Shown here piece after piece: positions 1-8,281 of a stretch of 64,000 nucleotides of DNA. The stretch spans positions 62,001-126,000 of the forward strand of contig NZ_JAHKSI010000001.1 in NCBI RefSeq assembly GCF_019720915.1, read 5' to 3'. Source of the stretch: Alkalihalobacillus sp. TS-13 (GTDB lineage: Bacteria; Bacillota; Bacilli; Bacillales; Fictibacillaceae). Each line of letters begins with the position of its first letter. Position 1 is the stretch's first letter. The position numbers were made by a program, and so were the translations under genes. The notes beneath the pieces were generated by a model. That model was given only the letters and a program-made list of their open reading frames with translations, ran no database searches and was not told the DNA's origin.

Positions 1-12
1 GAGGCCATAAAA

Positions 13-690
13 ATGGGGAGAATCGATTTAAGTAATAATGCGTTATCCAACCATATTGCAGAACATATTACCGAACAGATCATCACTGGACAATTACAGC
101 CTGGGGAAAAATTGATTGAAAGTACATATGCTGATGAGTACGGAACTAGTCGAGCCCCTGTGAGGGAAGCGATCTTCCAATTGACCGTAGAGGGCTTAGT
201 AGAACGGATTCCTAGAAAAGGGGCGGTAGTGAAAGGATATAGTGAATCTGAAATCTATGATCTTTTAGAAATACGTACAATGCTGGAAGATTTGGCAATG
301 AAGCGAATTTCTGAAAATGGGTTGGATGTGAACGTACTTGAGGAAATGGAAAATAACCTCCAAAAGATGGAGGAAGTTGTAGAAGCGGACCAATATACAC
401 AGCTGAATCATTCTTTTCATATGGGTCTTATCGATGGCAGTAAAAGTGATGTCATCAAGAAAATGTATTCAAGATTGAAGTTACCACTTTTAAGAATTCA
501 GAACCTTACTTTTGGTGAGGAAGGGAAAATTGAGAAGTCCATTAGAGAGCATACGACATTAGTGAAGTTATTGAAAGAAAATAATATACAAGAAGCTACA
601 ACAGTCCTGAATCAGCACAATCGGGATGTGATTTCCAATATAAAGAAGTTTTTGTTTGAAAGTGAAGCGTTGAAAGAGAAGAAAGCATAA
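13..690 (+). CDS. GntR-family (FadR/FCD) transcriptional regulator
   Basis: DNA-binding regulator of 225 aa. The N-terminal winged helix (about residues 10-75) shows the GntR pattern: TSRAPVREAI recognition helix followed by the wing LVERIPRKGAVV. Residues 85-215 form an all-helical FCD effector domain, with the acidic/His metal-type residues usual in the FadR group. It lies on the same strand just ahead of the malonate decarboxylase genes but is separated from them by a terminator-like hairpin, so it is probably the local regulator of that operon, as GntR proteins are in other mdc clusters (inference). The ATG has only a weak GAGG upstream at the very edge of the window, so an earlier start cannot be excluded. 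Confidence 0.88.
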   Translation: MGRIDLSNNALSNHIAEHITEQIITGQLQPGEKLIESTYADEYGTSRAPVREAIFQLTVEGLVERIPRKGAVVKGYSESEIYDLLEIRTMLEDLAMKRISENGLDVNVLEEMENNLQKMEEVVEADQYTQLNHSFHMGLIDGSKSDVIKKMYSRLKLPLLRIQNLTFGEEGKIEKSIREHTTLVKLLKENNIQEATTVLNQHNRDVISNIKKFLFESEALKEKKA

Positions 691-698
691 GGTTTGGG

Positions 699-740
699 CA
701 TAAACCAGGTGGTATTAGAGAACCCCTGGCTTATGTTTTA
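699..740 (+). terminator. Terminator-like hairpin after the GntR gene
   Basis: Arms CATAAACCAGG (699-709) and CCTGGCTTATG (725-735) pair at 10 of 11 positions and are followed by TTTTA. It lies between the regulator and mdcH and suggests separate or attenuated transcription of the mdc genes. Confidence 0.55.
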
Positions 741-795
741 GTGAATATTGTCGACAAACGACCGAATATAAATCGCTTTTGAGAAGAGGGATAAG

Positions 796-1716
796 GTGAA
801 GGTGGCTTTTTTGTTTCCAGGCCAAGGTTCCCAGCAACCGGAAATGCTCAACACACTTCCAGATCATCCTATCGTCAATGAAACGATCGATGAGGCAAGT
901 GAAGTGTTGGATGAAAATGTCAAGAATCTCGATGATGTTCAAAAGCTTAAATCCAACCGTAACGTACAGGTTTGTTTACTGATTGCAGGTGTAGCAACGG
1001 CAAGAATGCTGAAATCAGAGGGAGTCAGACCAGATATGGTGGCTGGGCATTCTGTAGGTGCATTTGGAGCTGCAGTTACTGCAGCTGTATTGGATTTCCG
1101 TGATGCACTCCTTGTTGTAAGAAGGAGAGGTCAGTGGATGGAGGAAGCATTTCCGACCGGGTATGGTATGGGGGTCATCAGTGGTCTTCGAAAAAGGAAA
1201 GTTGAGGAGATCCTGGAAGGTGAATCAGGTGACAACGAATCAGTCTATCTCGCTAACATGAATTCTATTGATCAGTTCACCATTTCAGGGACGACAGAGG
1301 GGGTGGGTCATGTATTAGAGGTGATGAGAAAGGAAGGAGCCTGGAAAGCTGAGCGATTGAATGTAAATGTACCATCCCACTGTCCGTTGATGGAAAAAGT
1401 AGCAGAACGATTGGCTGATATTTTAAAAGACATTCCATTTCAACCTCCTACCGTACCATATGCAGGGAACAGGAATGCCAGAGCATTACGTGACACCAAT
1501 GCAATAAAGGAAGATCTGGCAGAAAGTGTAGCTCATCCTGTCAGATGGCATGATGCCGTTTCTTTGTATTATGAGTTGGGTGCACGACTATTTCTTGAAG
1601 TTCTGCCAGGGCGTGTATTAACTGATCTTAATTTTCAGTCTTTCCCTACAGCACGTTCTCTTTCGGTTTGTGCCAGTGGATGGCAATCAGCCCAAATTCT
1701 AATCAACCGTGCCTGA
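796..1716 (+). CDS. mdcH: Malonate decarboxylase MdcH, malonyl-CoA:ACP transacylase
   Basis: 306-aa acyltransferase of the FabD fold. It starts with the family N-terminus FLFPGQGSQ, and the nucleophile serine sits in GHSVG (about residues 88-92); the catalytic His is likely the one in VNVPSHCPLM. In mdc systems MdcH loads the first malonyl group from malonyl-CoA onto the MdcC carrier to start the catalytic cycle. The GTG start at 796 follows GAGAAGAGGG at suitable spacing. It is the first gene of an mdc cluster, an unusual place since it is often last (for example in Klebsiella). FabD itself is the alternative reading but the surrounding mdcA, B, C, DE and G genes decide the call. Confidence 0.88.
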   Translation: MKVAFLFPGQGSQQPEMLNTLPDHPIVNETIDEASEVLDENVKNLDDVQKLKSNRNVQVCLLIAGVATARMLKSEGVRPDMVAGHSVGAFGAAVTAAVLDFRDALLVVRRRGQWMEEAFPTGYGMGVISGLRKRKVEEILEGESGDNESVYLANMNSIDQFTISGTTEGVGHVLEVMRKEGAWKAERLNVNVPSHCPLMEKVAERLADILKDIPFQPPTVPYAGNRNARALRDTNAIKEDLAESVAHPVRWHDAVSLYYELGARLFLEVLPGRVLTDLNFQSFPTARSLSVCASGWQSAQILINRA

Positions 1717-1765
1717 CAGGTTTTTCACTGAGTCGTTATTTAAATGGATGAAAGGAAGGATGCTA

Positions 1766-3424
1766 ATGTTTGGAGTAGAACAAAGGACGAAAAGTCGATC
1801 GTGGACGACGAGACGGGATGCAAAGGCTGAACGTATTGCTGGAACCGCTGAAATCACTTCTGGGAAGGTCATACCGACCGAGCGGATAACCGAGACGATG
1901 GAAAGACTGATTAAGCCTGGAGATCGGGTCCTCCTTGAGGGGAATAATCAGAAACAGGCATCATTTCTTTCTTCTGCGCTTAATGAAGTGGATTCTAACA
2001 AAGTACATGATTTACATATGATCATGTCCAGTATTTCCCGGCCAGAACATTTGGACCTCTTCGAAAATGGAATCGCAAACAAAGTGGATTTTGCTTATGC
2101 AGGCCCCCAGAGTCTACGGATCGCGCAAATGCTAGAGGATAAACAACTTGCAATGGGGGAAATCCATACGTATTTAGAGTTATACAGCCGATTGTTTGTA
2201 GACCTCATTCCATCAGTCGCACTCGTTGCTGCTGAAAAAGCGGATGCTGAAGGGAACCTTTATACAGGAGCAAATACGGAGGAGACTCCTACTCTCGTAG
2301 AAGCAGCAGCTTTCAAGGATGGAATCGTCATCGCCCAGGTGAACGAATTGGTGGATGAGTTACCAAGAGTTGATATTCCTGGTTCATGGATCGATTTTGT
2401 TGTGGTTGCTGACCGTCCACTTGTATTGGAACCGCTCTTCACCAGGGATCCTCGCCATATTACGGAACTTCAAATCTTGATGGCGATGATGACGATCCGA
2501 GGCGTTTATGAGCGGCATGAGGTTCAATCGCTTAATCATGGAATCGGTTATAACACCGGTGCAATTGAATTATTGCTGCCGACATACGGGGAACAGCTTG
2601 GCTTGAAAGGGAAGATCTGTAAGCATTGGGCGTTGAACCCTCATCCCACTTTGATTCCTGCAATTGAGAGCGGATGGGTGGAGAGTATTCATTGTTTTGG
2701 TGGAGAAGTCGGTATGGAGGATTACATCGCTGCAAGACCAGATGTCTTCTTCACTGGAAGAGATGGAAGCCTGCGATCGAATCGAACACTTTCACAATTG
2801 GCAGGGCAATATGCAGTGGATTTATTTGTAGGATCCACCCTCCAGATGGATCGGGATGGAAATTCATCAACAGTTACATCTGGACGACTGGCCGGGTTCG
2901 GCGGTGCCCCGAATATGGGTCATGATCCGAGGGGGAGAAGACATTCTACACCAGCCTGGTTGAATATGATGACCTCTGACGATCCGCTTGCAAGAGGAAA
3001 GAAGCTGGTCGTCCAAGTAGTCGAAACCTTCCAATCCGGAAACGCCCCTGTTTTTGTAGAATCATTGGATGCGATCGATGTGGGAAGAGAAGCTGAATTG
3101 GCGACAACACCAGTGATGATCTATGGCGATGATGTCACGCATGTGGTCACTGAAGAAGGCATTGCGTATTTGTATAAAGCGACGAGCATGGAAGAACGTA
3201 GGGAAGCAATTGCAGCAGTAGCGGGTGTTACCCCGATAGGACTGGAGCATGACATGAAACGGACGGACAAGTTACGAAACAAGGGCCTAGTCGCTTTACC
3301 TGAAGACCTTGGAATCCGAAGGACGGAAGCGAAGCGTTCCCTTTTAGCTGCCAGAAGTGTGGAAGAACTCGTCGAGTGGTCAGATGGATTGTATCAACCA
3401 CCTGCAAAATTCCGGAGCTGGTGA
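1766..3424 (+). CDS. mdcA: Malonate decarboxylase alpha subunit MdcA (acetyl-ACP:malonate ACP transferase)
   Basis: 552-aa protein matching the MdcA family throughout, for example the Gly-rich block GFGGAPNMGHDPRGRRHSTP and the segment IHCFGGEVGMEDYIAARPDV. It exchanges acetyl for malonyl on the carrier protein MdcC, in the manner of a CoA transferase, producing malonyl-S-ACP for the decarboxylase subunits; cytoplasmic complex. Several in-frame starts exist; the ATG at 1766 is chosen because AAAGGAAGG (1751-1759) is 6 bases upstream. It follows mdcH closely and its end abuts the mdcB start region. Length is normal for the family. Confidence 0.93.
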   Translation: MFGVEQRTKSRSWTTRRDAKAERIAGTAEITSGKVIPTERITETMERLIKPGDRVLLEGNNQKQASFLSSALNEVDSNKVHDLHMIMSSISRPEHLDLFENGIANKVDFAYAGPQSLRIAQMLEDKQLAMGEIHTYLELYSRLFVDLIPSVALVAAEKADAEGNLYTGANTEETPTLVEAAAFKDGIVIAQVNELVDELPRVDIPGSWIDFVVVADRPLVLEPLFTRDPRHITELQILMAMMTIRGVYERHEVQSLNHGIGYNTGAIELLLPTYGEQLGLKGKICKHWALNPHPTLIPAIESGWVESIHCFGGEVGMEDYIAARPDVFFTGRDGSLRSNRTLSQLAGQYAVDLFVGSTLQMDRDGNSSTVTSGRLAGFGGAPNMGHDPRGRRHSTPAWLNMMTSDDPLARGKKLVVQVVETFQSGNAPVFVESLDAIDVGREAELATTPVMIYGDDVTHVVTEEGIAYLYKATSMEERREAIAAVAGVTPIGLEHDMKRTDKLRNKGLVALPEDLGIRRTEAKRSLLAARSVEELVEWSDGLYQPPAKFRSW

Positions 3425-3435
3425 GGAGTGGGGAT

Positions 3436-4314
3436 ATGACACGTGAAACTGCGGATCAATACAGTAGAGTACTAGCTGATCTAGCTGTCGGGGCATTGAT
3501 CGATGAAGCTGAACTGACGCCAAAACCAGGACTTGTCGACAAACAGGATAGTGGATCGCATGCCGATATGGACCTTGAGCTTATGATCAAGTCTGCCAAT
3601 GGATTGTATGATACCTTCGCAGAAATTGGATGCGTTTCTTATAGGCAAATGCCTACACAGGAACTCCGTGAAAAAATTGCAAGGATCGGCCGAGTTGGTG
3701 AAGAAAAAATGCTGCAAACCACAGGAGGTGTCAACACACATAAAGGAGCAATCTGGGCTCTCGGGTTACTTATAGCGAGTACTGCAGTCCATTCACCTTA
3801 CACAAATGTGGAACAGATTGCTGGCACAGCAGGGAAACTTGCTCGTTTTGAGGATCGATATGCTCCTTTTGTTTCCACCAACGGTTCGGTCGCCAAACAA
3901 CGCTATGGTGTTTCTGGAGCAAAGGGGGAAGCCCAACGAGGGTTTCCTCATGTCATCGAAGTTGCTTTACCAGCATTAGAGAAGGCGAGGCAAAAAGGAC
4001 TTTCAGAACGTTTTTCAAGATTGGATACGTTGATTGCCCTGTATAAGCATGTCGATGATACATGCATTCTCCATAGGGGAGGGAAGAAGGCATTGCACGT
4101 AACAAAATGGGGAGCGGAAAAAATCATGAACAATGGTGGGGTTTCCACATCTGAAGGATGGAAAGCACTCGCTGAACTTGATCAAACCTTGATGCAATAT
4201 GGCGTTTCACCTGGCGGAAGCGCTGATTTATTAGCAGCTGCACTGTTTCTTGACAGTGTTGAAAATCGACTGGACATAAAGTTGAATGAACTGAATGCTG
4301 AAGTTACCTTGTAG
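3436..4314 (+). CDS. mdcB: Triphosphoribosyl-dephospho-CoA synthase MdcB
   Basis: 292-aa CitG-like protein. It makes the 2'-(5''-triphosphoribosyl)-3'-dephospho-CoA prosthetic-group precursor for the MdcC carrier from dephospho-CoA and ATP. Family landmarks seen are EAELTPKPGLVDKQDSGSH near residues 23-41, GGVNTHKGAIWALG around 97-110 and the closing SPGGSADLLAAALFLD. The ATG at 3436 follows GAGGAGTGGGG; longer in-frame extensions would overlap mdcA without a better ribosome binding site. It works with MdcG, encoded three genes downstream, which attaches the group. Confidence 0.92.
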   Translation: MTRETADQYSRVLADLAVGALIDEAELTPKPGLVDKQDSGSHADMDLELMIKSANGLYDTFAEIGCVSYRQMPTQELREKIARIGRVGEEKMLQTTGGVNTHKGAIWALGLLIASTAVHSPYTNVEQIAGTAGKLARFEDRYAPFVSTNGSVAKQRYGVSGAKGEAQRGFPHVIEVALPALEKARQKGLSERFSRLDTLIALYKHVDDTCILHRGGKKALHVTKWGAEKIMNNGGVSTSEGWKALAELDQTLMQYGVSPGGSADLLAAALFLDSVENRLDIKLNELNAEVTL

Positions 4315-4333
4315 AACTCTTGGAGGTGTAAAG

Positions 4334-4648
4334 ATGGACACGATTTATTTTGAATTTCCTGCTAACAAGCCATTGAATAATCGAGCACATGTCGGAGTAG
4401 TTGGTTCAGGTGATCTGGAAATCTTACTTGAACCAACAGATGAACCACTTGCGAAGTTGACCGTGAGGACAGGGACGACGGGATTCGATCGAACATGGCA
4501 GCTCGTCCTTGAGCGGTTTTTCCTGGAAAATGATGTAGCAGCGAACATCAAGATCAATGATTTCGGTGCCACCCCAGGTGTTGTGAAGTTACGACTAGCT
4601 CAAGCGGTGGAGGTGAGTCGGAATGACGTTGAACATGTTGAAAGCTAG
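4334..4648 (+). CDS. mdcC: Malonate decarboxylase acyl carrier (delta) subunit MdcC
   Basis: 104-aa acyl carrier protein of the citrate lyase CitD/MdcC type. The segment VGVVGSGDLEILLEP near residues 18-32 contains the serine (in GSGDLE) expected to carry the phosphoribosyl-dephospho-CoA arm. It ferries acetyl and malonyl thioesters between MdcA, MdcH and the decarboxylase. TTGGAGGTG lies at a good distance before the ATG at 4334. Its 3' end overlaps the start of the mdcDE gene by 26 bases, which suggests translational coupling. Confidence 0.9.
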   Translation: MDTIYFEFPANKPLNNRAHVGVVGSGDLEILLEPTDEPLAKLTVRTGTTGFDRTWQLVLERFFLENDVAANIKINDFGATPGVVKLRLAQAVEVSRNDVEHVES

Positions 4649-6296
4649 TTTAGTAGAGTTGGATGCCCGGAGTCGAGCAAAGGCCATTGTAGATGCAGGA
4701 TCCTTTCGCGAACTGCTTGGTCCTTTTGATCAATTGGAGTCACCTCATTTGGAAGCACAGGGAATTGTACCGCAAAGTGATGACGGTGTCATTGTCGCCA
4801 GGGGGGACATAGATCGTGAACCCGCTGTCATCATTTCAATTGAGGGCGACTTTCAAGGGGGTGGAATCGGGGAGGTATCAGGTGCGAAAATTGCTGGTGC
4901 CTTTGAGCTGGCTTTACGTGACAACAAAAATGGGATCCGTGTACGTCCTGTCCTGATTTTCGATACGGGTGGCGTCCGTCTGCAGGAAGCCAATTACGGG
5001 CTTCTTTCAATCGCCGAAATCGGATCTGCCATCATTGAACTGCGAAACTATATCCCCGTTGTCGGATTGATACCAGGAAAGATCGGTTCATTCGGGGGAA
5101 TGTCCATTACAGCAGGGTTATTCAGTAAATTGATCATAACCCGGGAAGCCCGTTTAGCTTTGAATGGACCCGAAGTAATCGAACAGGAAGCAGGTCTCGA
5201 AGAATTCGATTCTCAAAATAGACAACAGGTCTGGCAGACGATCGGAGGAGAGCAGCGGGTTGCAGGAGGACTTGCAGACATGCTGGTTGAAGATGATATT
5301 CCTTCAATAAAAGAAGCGATTCATGCTGTATTTGCTAAAGTCGAATCTGAAAAACCGAGGAGTGCTCAAGTCGAGTGTTACAGGAATTTTTTGAGATCGG
5401 TTGATCCGTCAAAAGAGATTGAACCTATCGATGTGCGAAATCTCTGGAAACGGATTGTTCATGGTACATCCGAATCAACGCCAATTGAACAAGGAACTGA
5501 AAACACCCCAAATACTAGAGGATATCAATGGTTCGAAACGTTAACCGGTACAACCACTAGACACTCGGAAGTACAGTCCGTTCTTTGCTCTGACAGGGAA
5601 CTGTGTGGAAAAAACACCCGTTTTATTGCGGTCGTACCGAACTCGAACAGCCGCTTTCCCCGAGCGCGAAATGGGGAGGTAGGCTTAGAAGAAGGATGGG
5701 CTATTGCAGAATGTGTCCGTGAAGCAATTGAAGAAGATCGATATGGAGAAAAGCGCGCAATCGTTGCTATTGTGGATGTACCAAGCCAGGCATATGGATA
5801 TCGCGAAGAATTGTTGGGCATTCACCAATCATGTGCTGCTGCGGTAGATGCTTATGCCACTGCCAGAAAAGAAGGACATCCGATCATAAGCCTTATTGTG
5901 GGAAAGGCTATTTCAGGAGCCTTCTTAGCTCATGGGATGCAGGCAAACAGAATATTGGCGCTTGATGATGATGAAGTCAATGTACATGTCATGTCCAAGA
6001 AATCGGCTGCAAGAATTACACGCCGTTCAATTGTGGAATTGGAAAAAGCCACAGAAAAAGTTCCTGCTATGGCCTATGATATCCATTCCTTTTCTACATT
6101 AGGTGCACTGTATGAAATGATTGATGGTGTTGATGCAGACTCTCCTGACATAGAAGAGTCTAAGAAGGTTGAAGAGCGAATCATCAAGGCAATATCCGAT
6201 GTGAAAAGTGGATCAACAGGTATTGAACATCGCTTGGAGCACAGTGGACGTAAAGCATCCATTTTAGTACGAGAAAGGCTGGAAGAACAATGGTGA
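4623..6296 (+). CDS. Fused malonate decarboxylase beta and gamma subunits (MdcD-MdcE)
   Basis: 557-aa protein joining two carboxyltransferase-type (crotonase fold) subunits. Residues 1 to about 270 match MdcD, the beta subunit, with DTGGVRLQEANYGL and the oxyanion-type GKIGSFGGMSITAGL. Residues from about 295 match MdcE, the gamma subunit, with VVDVPSQAYGYREELLGI, GKAISGAFLAHGMQANR and a linker rich in Thr and Asn between the halves. Together they decarboxylate malonyl-S-ACP to acetyl-S-ACP. Klebsiella and Pseudomonas encode the two subunits separately, so this is a fusion. There is no stop codon in between. The gene overlaps mdcC upstream and mdcG downstream. Confidence 0.9.
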   Translation: MTLNMLKASLVELDARSRAKAIVDAGSFRELLGPFDQLESPHLEAQGIVPQSDDGVIVARGDIDREPAVIISIEGDFQGGGIGEVSGAKIAGAFELALRDNKNGIRVRPVLIFDTGGVRLQEANYGLLSIAEIGSAIIELRNYIPVVGLIPGKIGSFGGMSITAGLFSKLIITREARLALNGPEVIEQEAGLEEFDSQNRQQVWQTIGGEQRVAGGLADMLVEDDIPSIKEAIHAVFAKVESEKPRSAQVECYRNFLRSVDPSKEIEPIDVRNLWKRIVHGTSESTPIEQGTENTPNTRGYQWFETLTGTTTRHSEVQSVLCSDRELCGKNTRFIAVVPNSNSRFPRARNGEVGLEEGWAIAECVREAIEEDRYGEKRAIVAIVDVPSQAYGYREELLGIHQSCAAAVDAYATARKEGHPIISLIVGKAISGAFLAHGMQANRILALDDDEVNVHVMSKKSAARITRRSIVELEKATEKVPAMAYDIHSFSTLGALYEMIDGVDADSPDIEESKKVEERIIKAISDVKSGSTGIEHRLEHSGRKASILVRERLEEQW

Positions 6297-6901
6297 TCCA
6301 GCCGCATGATTTACTGAAACTCAAAAAAGAAAATCAGTTGATGAAAACAGAAGGTTTACCAGAGTGGCTGTCCCGATCAGTATCAGATGTTCGCTTCGTA
6401 GTGGTAAGACGGGAACCAATAGTCGATGGAAATATTCCGATTGGTGTTCGAGGGAAGTCAAGGAATGAAAGATTTGGTACGTTCATACCTTTTGATGACA
6501 TAATCGAGTGTGTCACCCCGGAACAATTGGCCGCACAGCGAAAGTGGAAAAGTCATCCACACTATGATGACTACGATTTATTTCAATCATTGGATCTAGT
6601 TGAGTCAATACTGCAAAAGTATAGACTATTATGGGGTCCGACAGGTAGTGTTGGATTTCAATTAGCAAGTGGCCAACATACGGTTACTGAAACGAGTGAC
6701 CTGGATATCATCATACGGGCAAACGAAATCCCGATCAATATGGCTGAATCGATTATTTCTGAATTTCAACAAGCGAAGGTAAGAATCGATCCTTTAATAG
6801 AAATGCAACACGGAGCGGTTTCCTTGATTGAATATTCTAAGCAGAATCAACCTTTTTTGATTCGGACCTTAGAAGGGCCTAAGTTGATAACCATTGTGTA
6901 A
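6290..6901 (+). CDS. mdcG: Malonate decarboxylase holo-ACP synthase MdcG
   Basis: 203-aa phosphoribosyl-dephospho-CoA transferase. It transfers the prosthetic group made by MdcB to apo-MdcC. The nucleotidyltransferase-type metal site is visible as GSVGFQLASG followed by ETSDLDIIIR (about residues 120-146), and the second acidic strand RIDPLIEM follows. The start overlaps mdcDE by 7 bases. It is the last gene of the operon and is followed by a bidirectional terminator. No mdcF or mdcL/M transporter gene follows, so malonate entry must depend on a gene elsewhere. Confidence 0.9.
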   Translation: MVIQPHDLLKLKKENQLMKTEGLPEWLSRSVSDVRFVVVRREPIVDGNIPIGVRGKSRNERFGTFIPFDDIIECVTPEQLAAQRKWKSHPHYDDYDLFQSLDLVESILQKYRLLWGPTGSVGFQLASGQHTVTETSDLDIIIRANEIPINMAESIISEFQQAKVRIDPLIEMQHGAVSLIEYSKQNQPFLIRTLEGPKLITIV

Positions 6902-6919
6902 TAGTAGATTTATAGCAAA

Positions 6920-6954
6920 GGAGCTGAATCATAACTTTGTATATGATCAGCTCC
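6920..6954. terminator. Bidirectional terminator between mdcG and the P1 peptidase
   Basis: GGAGCTGA at 6920 pairs with TCAGCTCC ending at 6954, extended by TCATA/TATGA. It lies between two convergent genes and can serve both. Confidence 0.7.
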
Positions 6955-6959
6955 AACTG

Positions 6960-8024
6960 TTATATTAAATTAATTTTATGTGCTTCAAGCAAATCCTTCA
7001 GAGTCGGCCGTTCATTCCCATCCCGACCTACGACTTTTTCAGCAGTGATCATCGAGTTCAGAATGGCTTCCTCAACCGCTTCCCCTACTGCACGGAAAGC
7101 GAGGTCCATATCACCTTCATGGATCGTCGGAATGGAGAGGAGGTGGTCCGGTTTCTTATGCGGGATCCTGGTCGCTGTCGAGAACGCGAGTGCGATATCA
7201 CCGCTTCCGTTTCCAATCGTAGATCCAGTTCGTGCAAGCCCTGTAACTGTGCGTTTCAATATCCGGTTCAACTGTCGTGCGGAAACAGGGAGATCCGTTG
7301 CGACAATCATCATGATTGACCCTTTATCCTTTTCCTCCTTTACATTCAAAATGGCATCTCTCAGCTCAATACCTACCGCTTTCCCGTCAACCCTAAAATC
7401 ACTGAGCATCCCAAAGTTCGATTGGACAAGAACACCTATCGTATACGTCCCATGCTCCATCTCCATTTTTCGTGAAGCGGTGCCGATTCCGCCTTTTATG
7501 GAACAGGCGAGCGTCCCGCGTCCAGCACCGACTGACCCTTCTTCAAATTCAGCGGAAGAATTCTCGATCGCCTCGAAAACATGCTCCTTCGTGATGGACC
7601 GAGCCCGAATATCATTCAAATACATATCATTACATTCACCCACAACCGGATTGACTGTACCTGTCTCACGTCCGATTTCAGGATTATCCTTCAGCATATA
7701 TTCGATAAGCGCATCGGCAACGATACCGATACTCGATGTATTCGTCAATAGGATCGGTGTTTCCAACGTCCCCAGTTCATCAATCTGGATCGACCCCACC
7801 GTCTTTCCATAACCATTGATCACATAGCTTGAGGCAATCAATTTATCACGAAATAGTTTCCCCTGATGGGGAAGAATCGCCGTTACACCCGTCTGCACAT
7901 CCCCATCCGCAAGCGTCACATGGCCGACCGTCACACCTTCCACATCCGTGATCGCATTGAGCTTTCCAGGCTCCAGCTTCCCGATTTTCACACCATAATC
8001 CCGTATCCGTTTCTGACCCTTCAT
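6960..8024 (-). CDS. P1-family peptidase (DmpA-like aminopeptidase/esterase)
   Basis: 354-aa member of the DmpA/BapA (P1, Ntn-hydrolase-like) family, whose members cleave N-terminal amino acids or beta-peptides after self-cleavage into two chains. Visible landmarks are GSVGAGRGTLACSIKGGIGT (mid protein), VGVLVQSNFG, and the self-cleavage region GSTIGNGSGDIALAFST, where the Gly-Ser bond in NGSGD gives the catalytic N-terminal serine. No signal peptide is evident. The ATG at 8024 is preferred over upstream TTG/GTG codons because AAGGAAAGG is 8 bases before it. It is transcribed alone, convergent with the mdc operon. Confidence 0.85.
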   Translation of the reverse strand: MKGQKRIRDYGVKIGKLEPGKLNAITDVEGVTVGHVTLADGDVQTGVTAILPHQGKLFRDKLIASSYVINGYGKTVGSIQIDELGTLETPILLTNTSSIGIVADALIEYMLKDNPEIGRETGTVNPVVGECNDMYLNDIRARSITKEHVFEAIENSSAEFEEGSVGAGRGTLACSIKGGIGTASRKMEMEHGTYTIGVLVQSNFGMLSDFRVDGKAVGIELRDAILNVKEEKDKGSIMMIVATDLPVSARQLNRILKRTVTGLARTGSTIGNGSGDIALAFSTATRIPHKKPDHLLSIPTIHEGDMDLAFRAVGEAVEEAILNSMITAEKVVGRDGNERPTLKDLLEAHKINLI

Positions 8025-8175
8025 CACTATCAACCTTTCCTTATGTATGTCCGTCCTATTATTCTACCATTCATGAACAACGGTCGAATAAAGATGTTTA
8101 TCAATCTTCCATTTTCAAATTTAAAATTAGCACGAAAGGGTTTAAAAATCATTATTTTTTAGACCTAAACATTCA

Positions 8176-8204
8176 TTGTTTGACCTTTTTGGATTAAATA
8201 GAAT
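8176..8204 (+). promoter_or_regulatory. Putative sigma-A promoter of the catabolic + arm
   Basis: TTGTTT, 17-base spacer, TAGAAT, about 75 bases before the ATG at 8282, in an AT-rich intergenic stretch. No sigma-54 type -24/-12 pair was seen here, and the nearby V4R regulator has no sigma-54 AAA domain. Confidence 0.4.
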
Positions 8205-8281
8205 GGATTTATAGTATTAATATTCAAAACATTCTGTATAAACTTTCAGAGTGTCTAACTTATTTAACGGAGGTCAGAAAA

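Noticed and set aside
2260-2442. Short minus-strand frames inside mdcA and mdcB
   Set aside because: Antisense shadows of well-supported genes without start signals.
6937-7812. Long open frame on the + strand opposite the P1 peptidase
   Set aside because: It is the antisense shadow of the peptidase gene with Ser/Pro-rich nonsense composition and no ribosome binding site.
8176-8281. A sigma-54 promoter, expected because the regulator has an XylR-like sensor
   Set aside because: No TGGCA-N7-TTGC type element was seen, and the regulator has no sigma-54 AAA domain but a PucR-type HTH.
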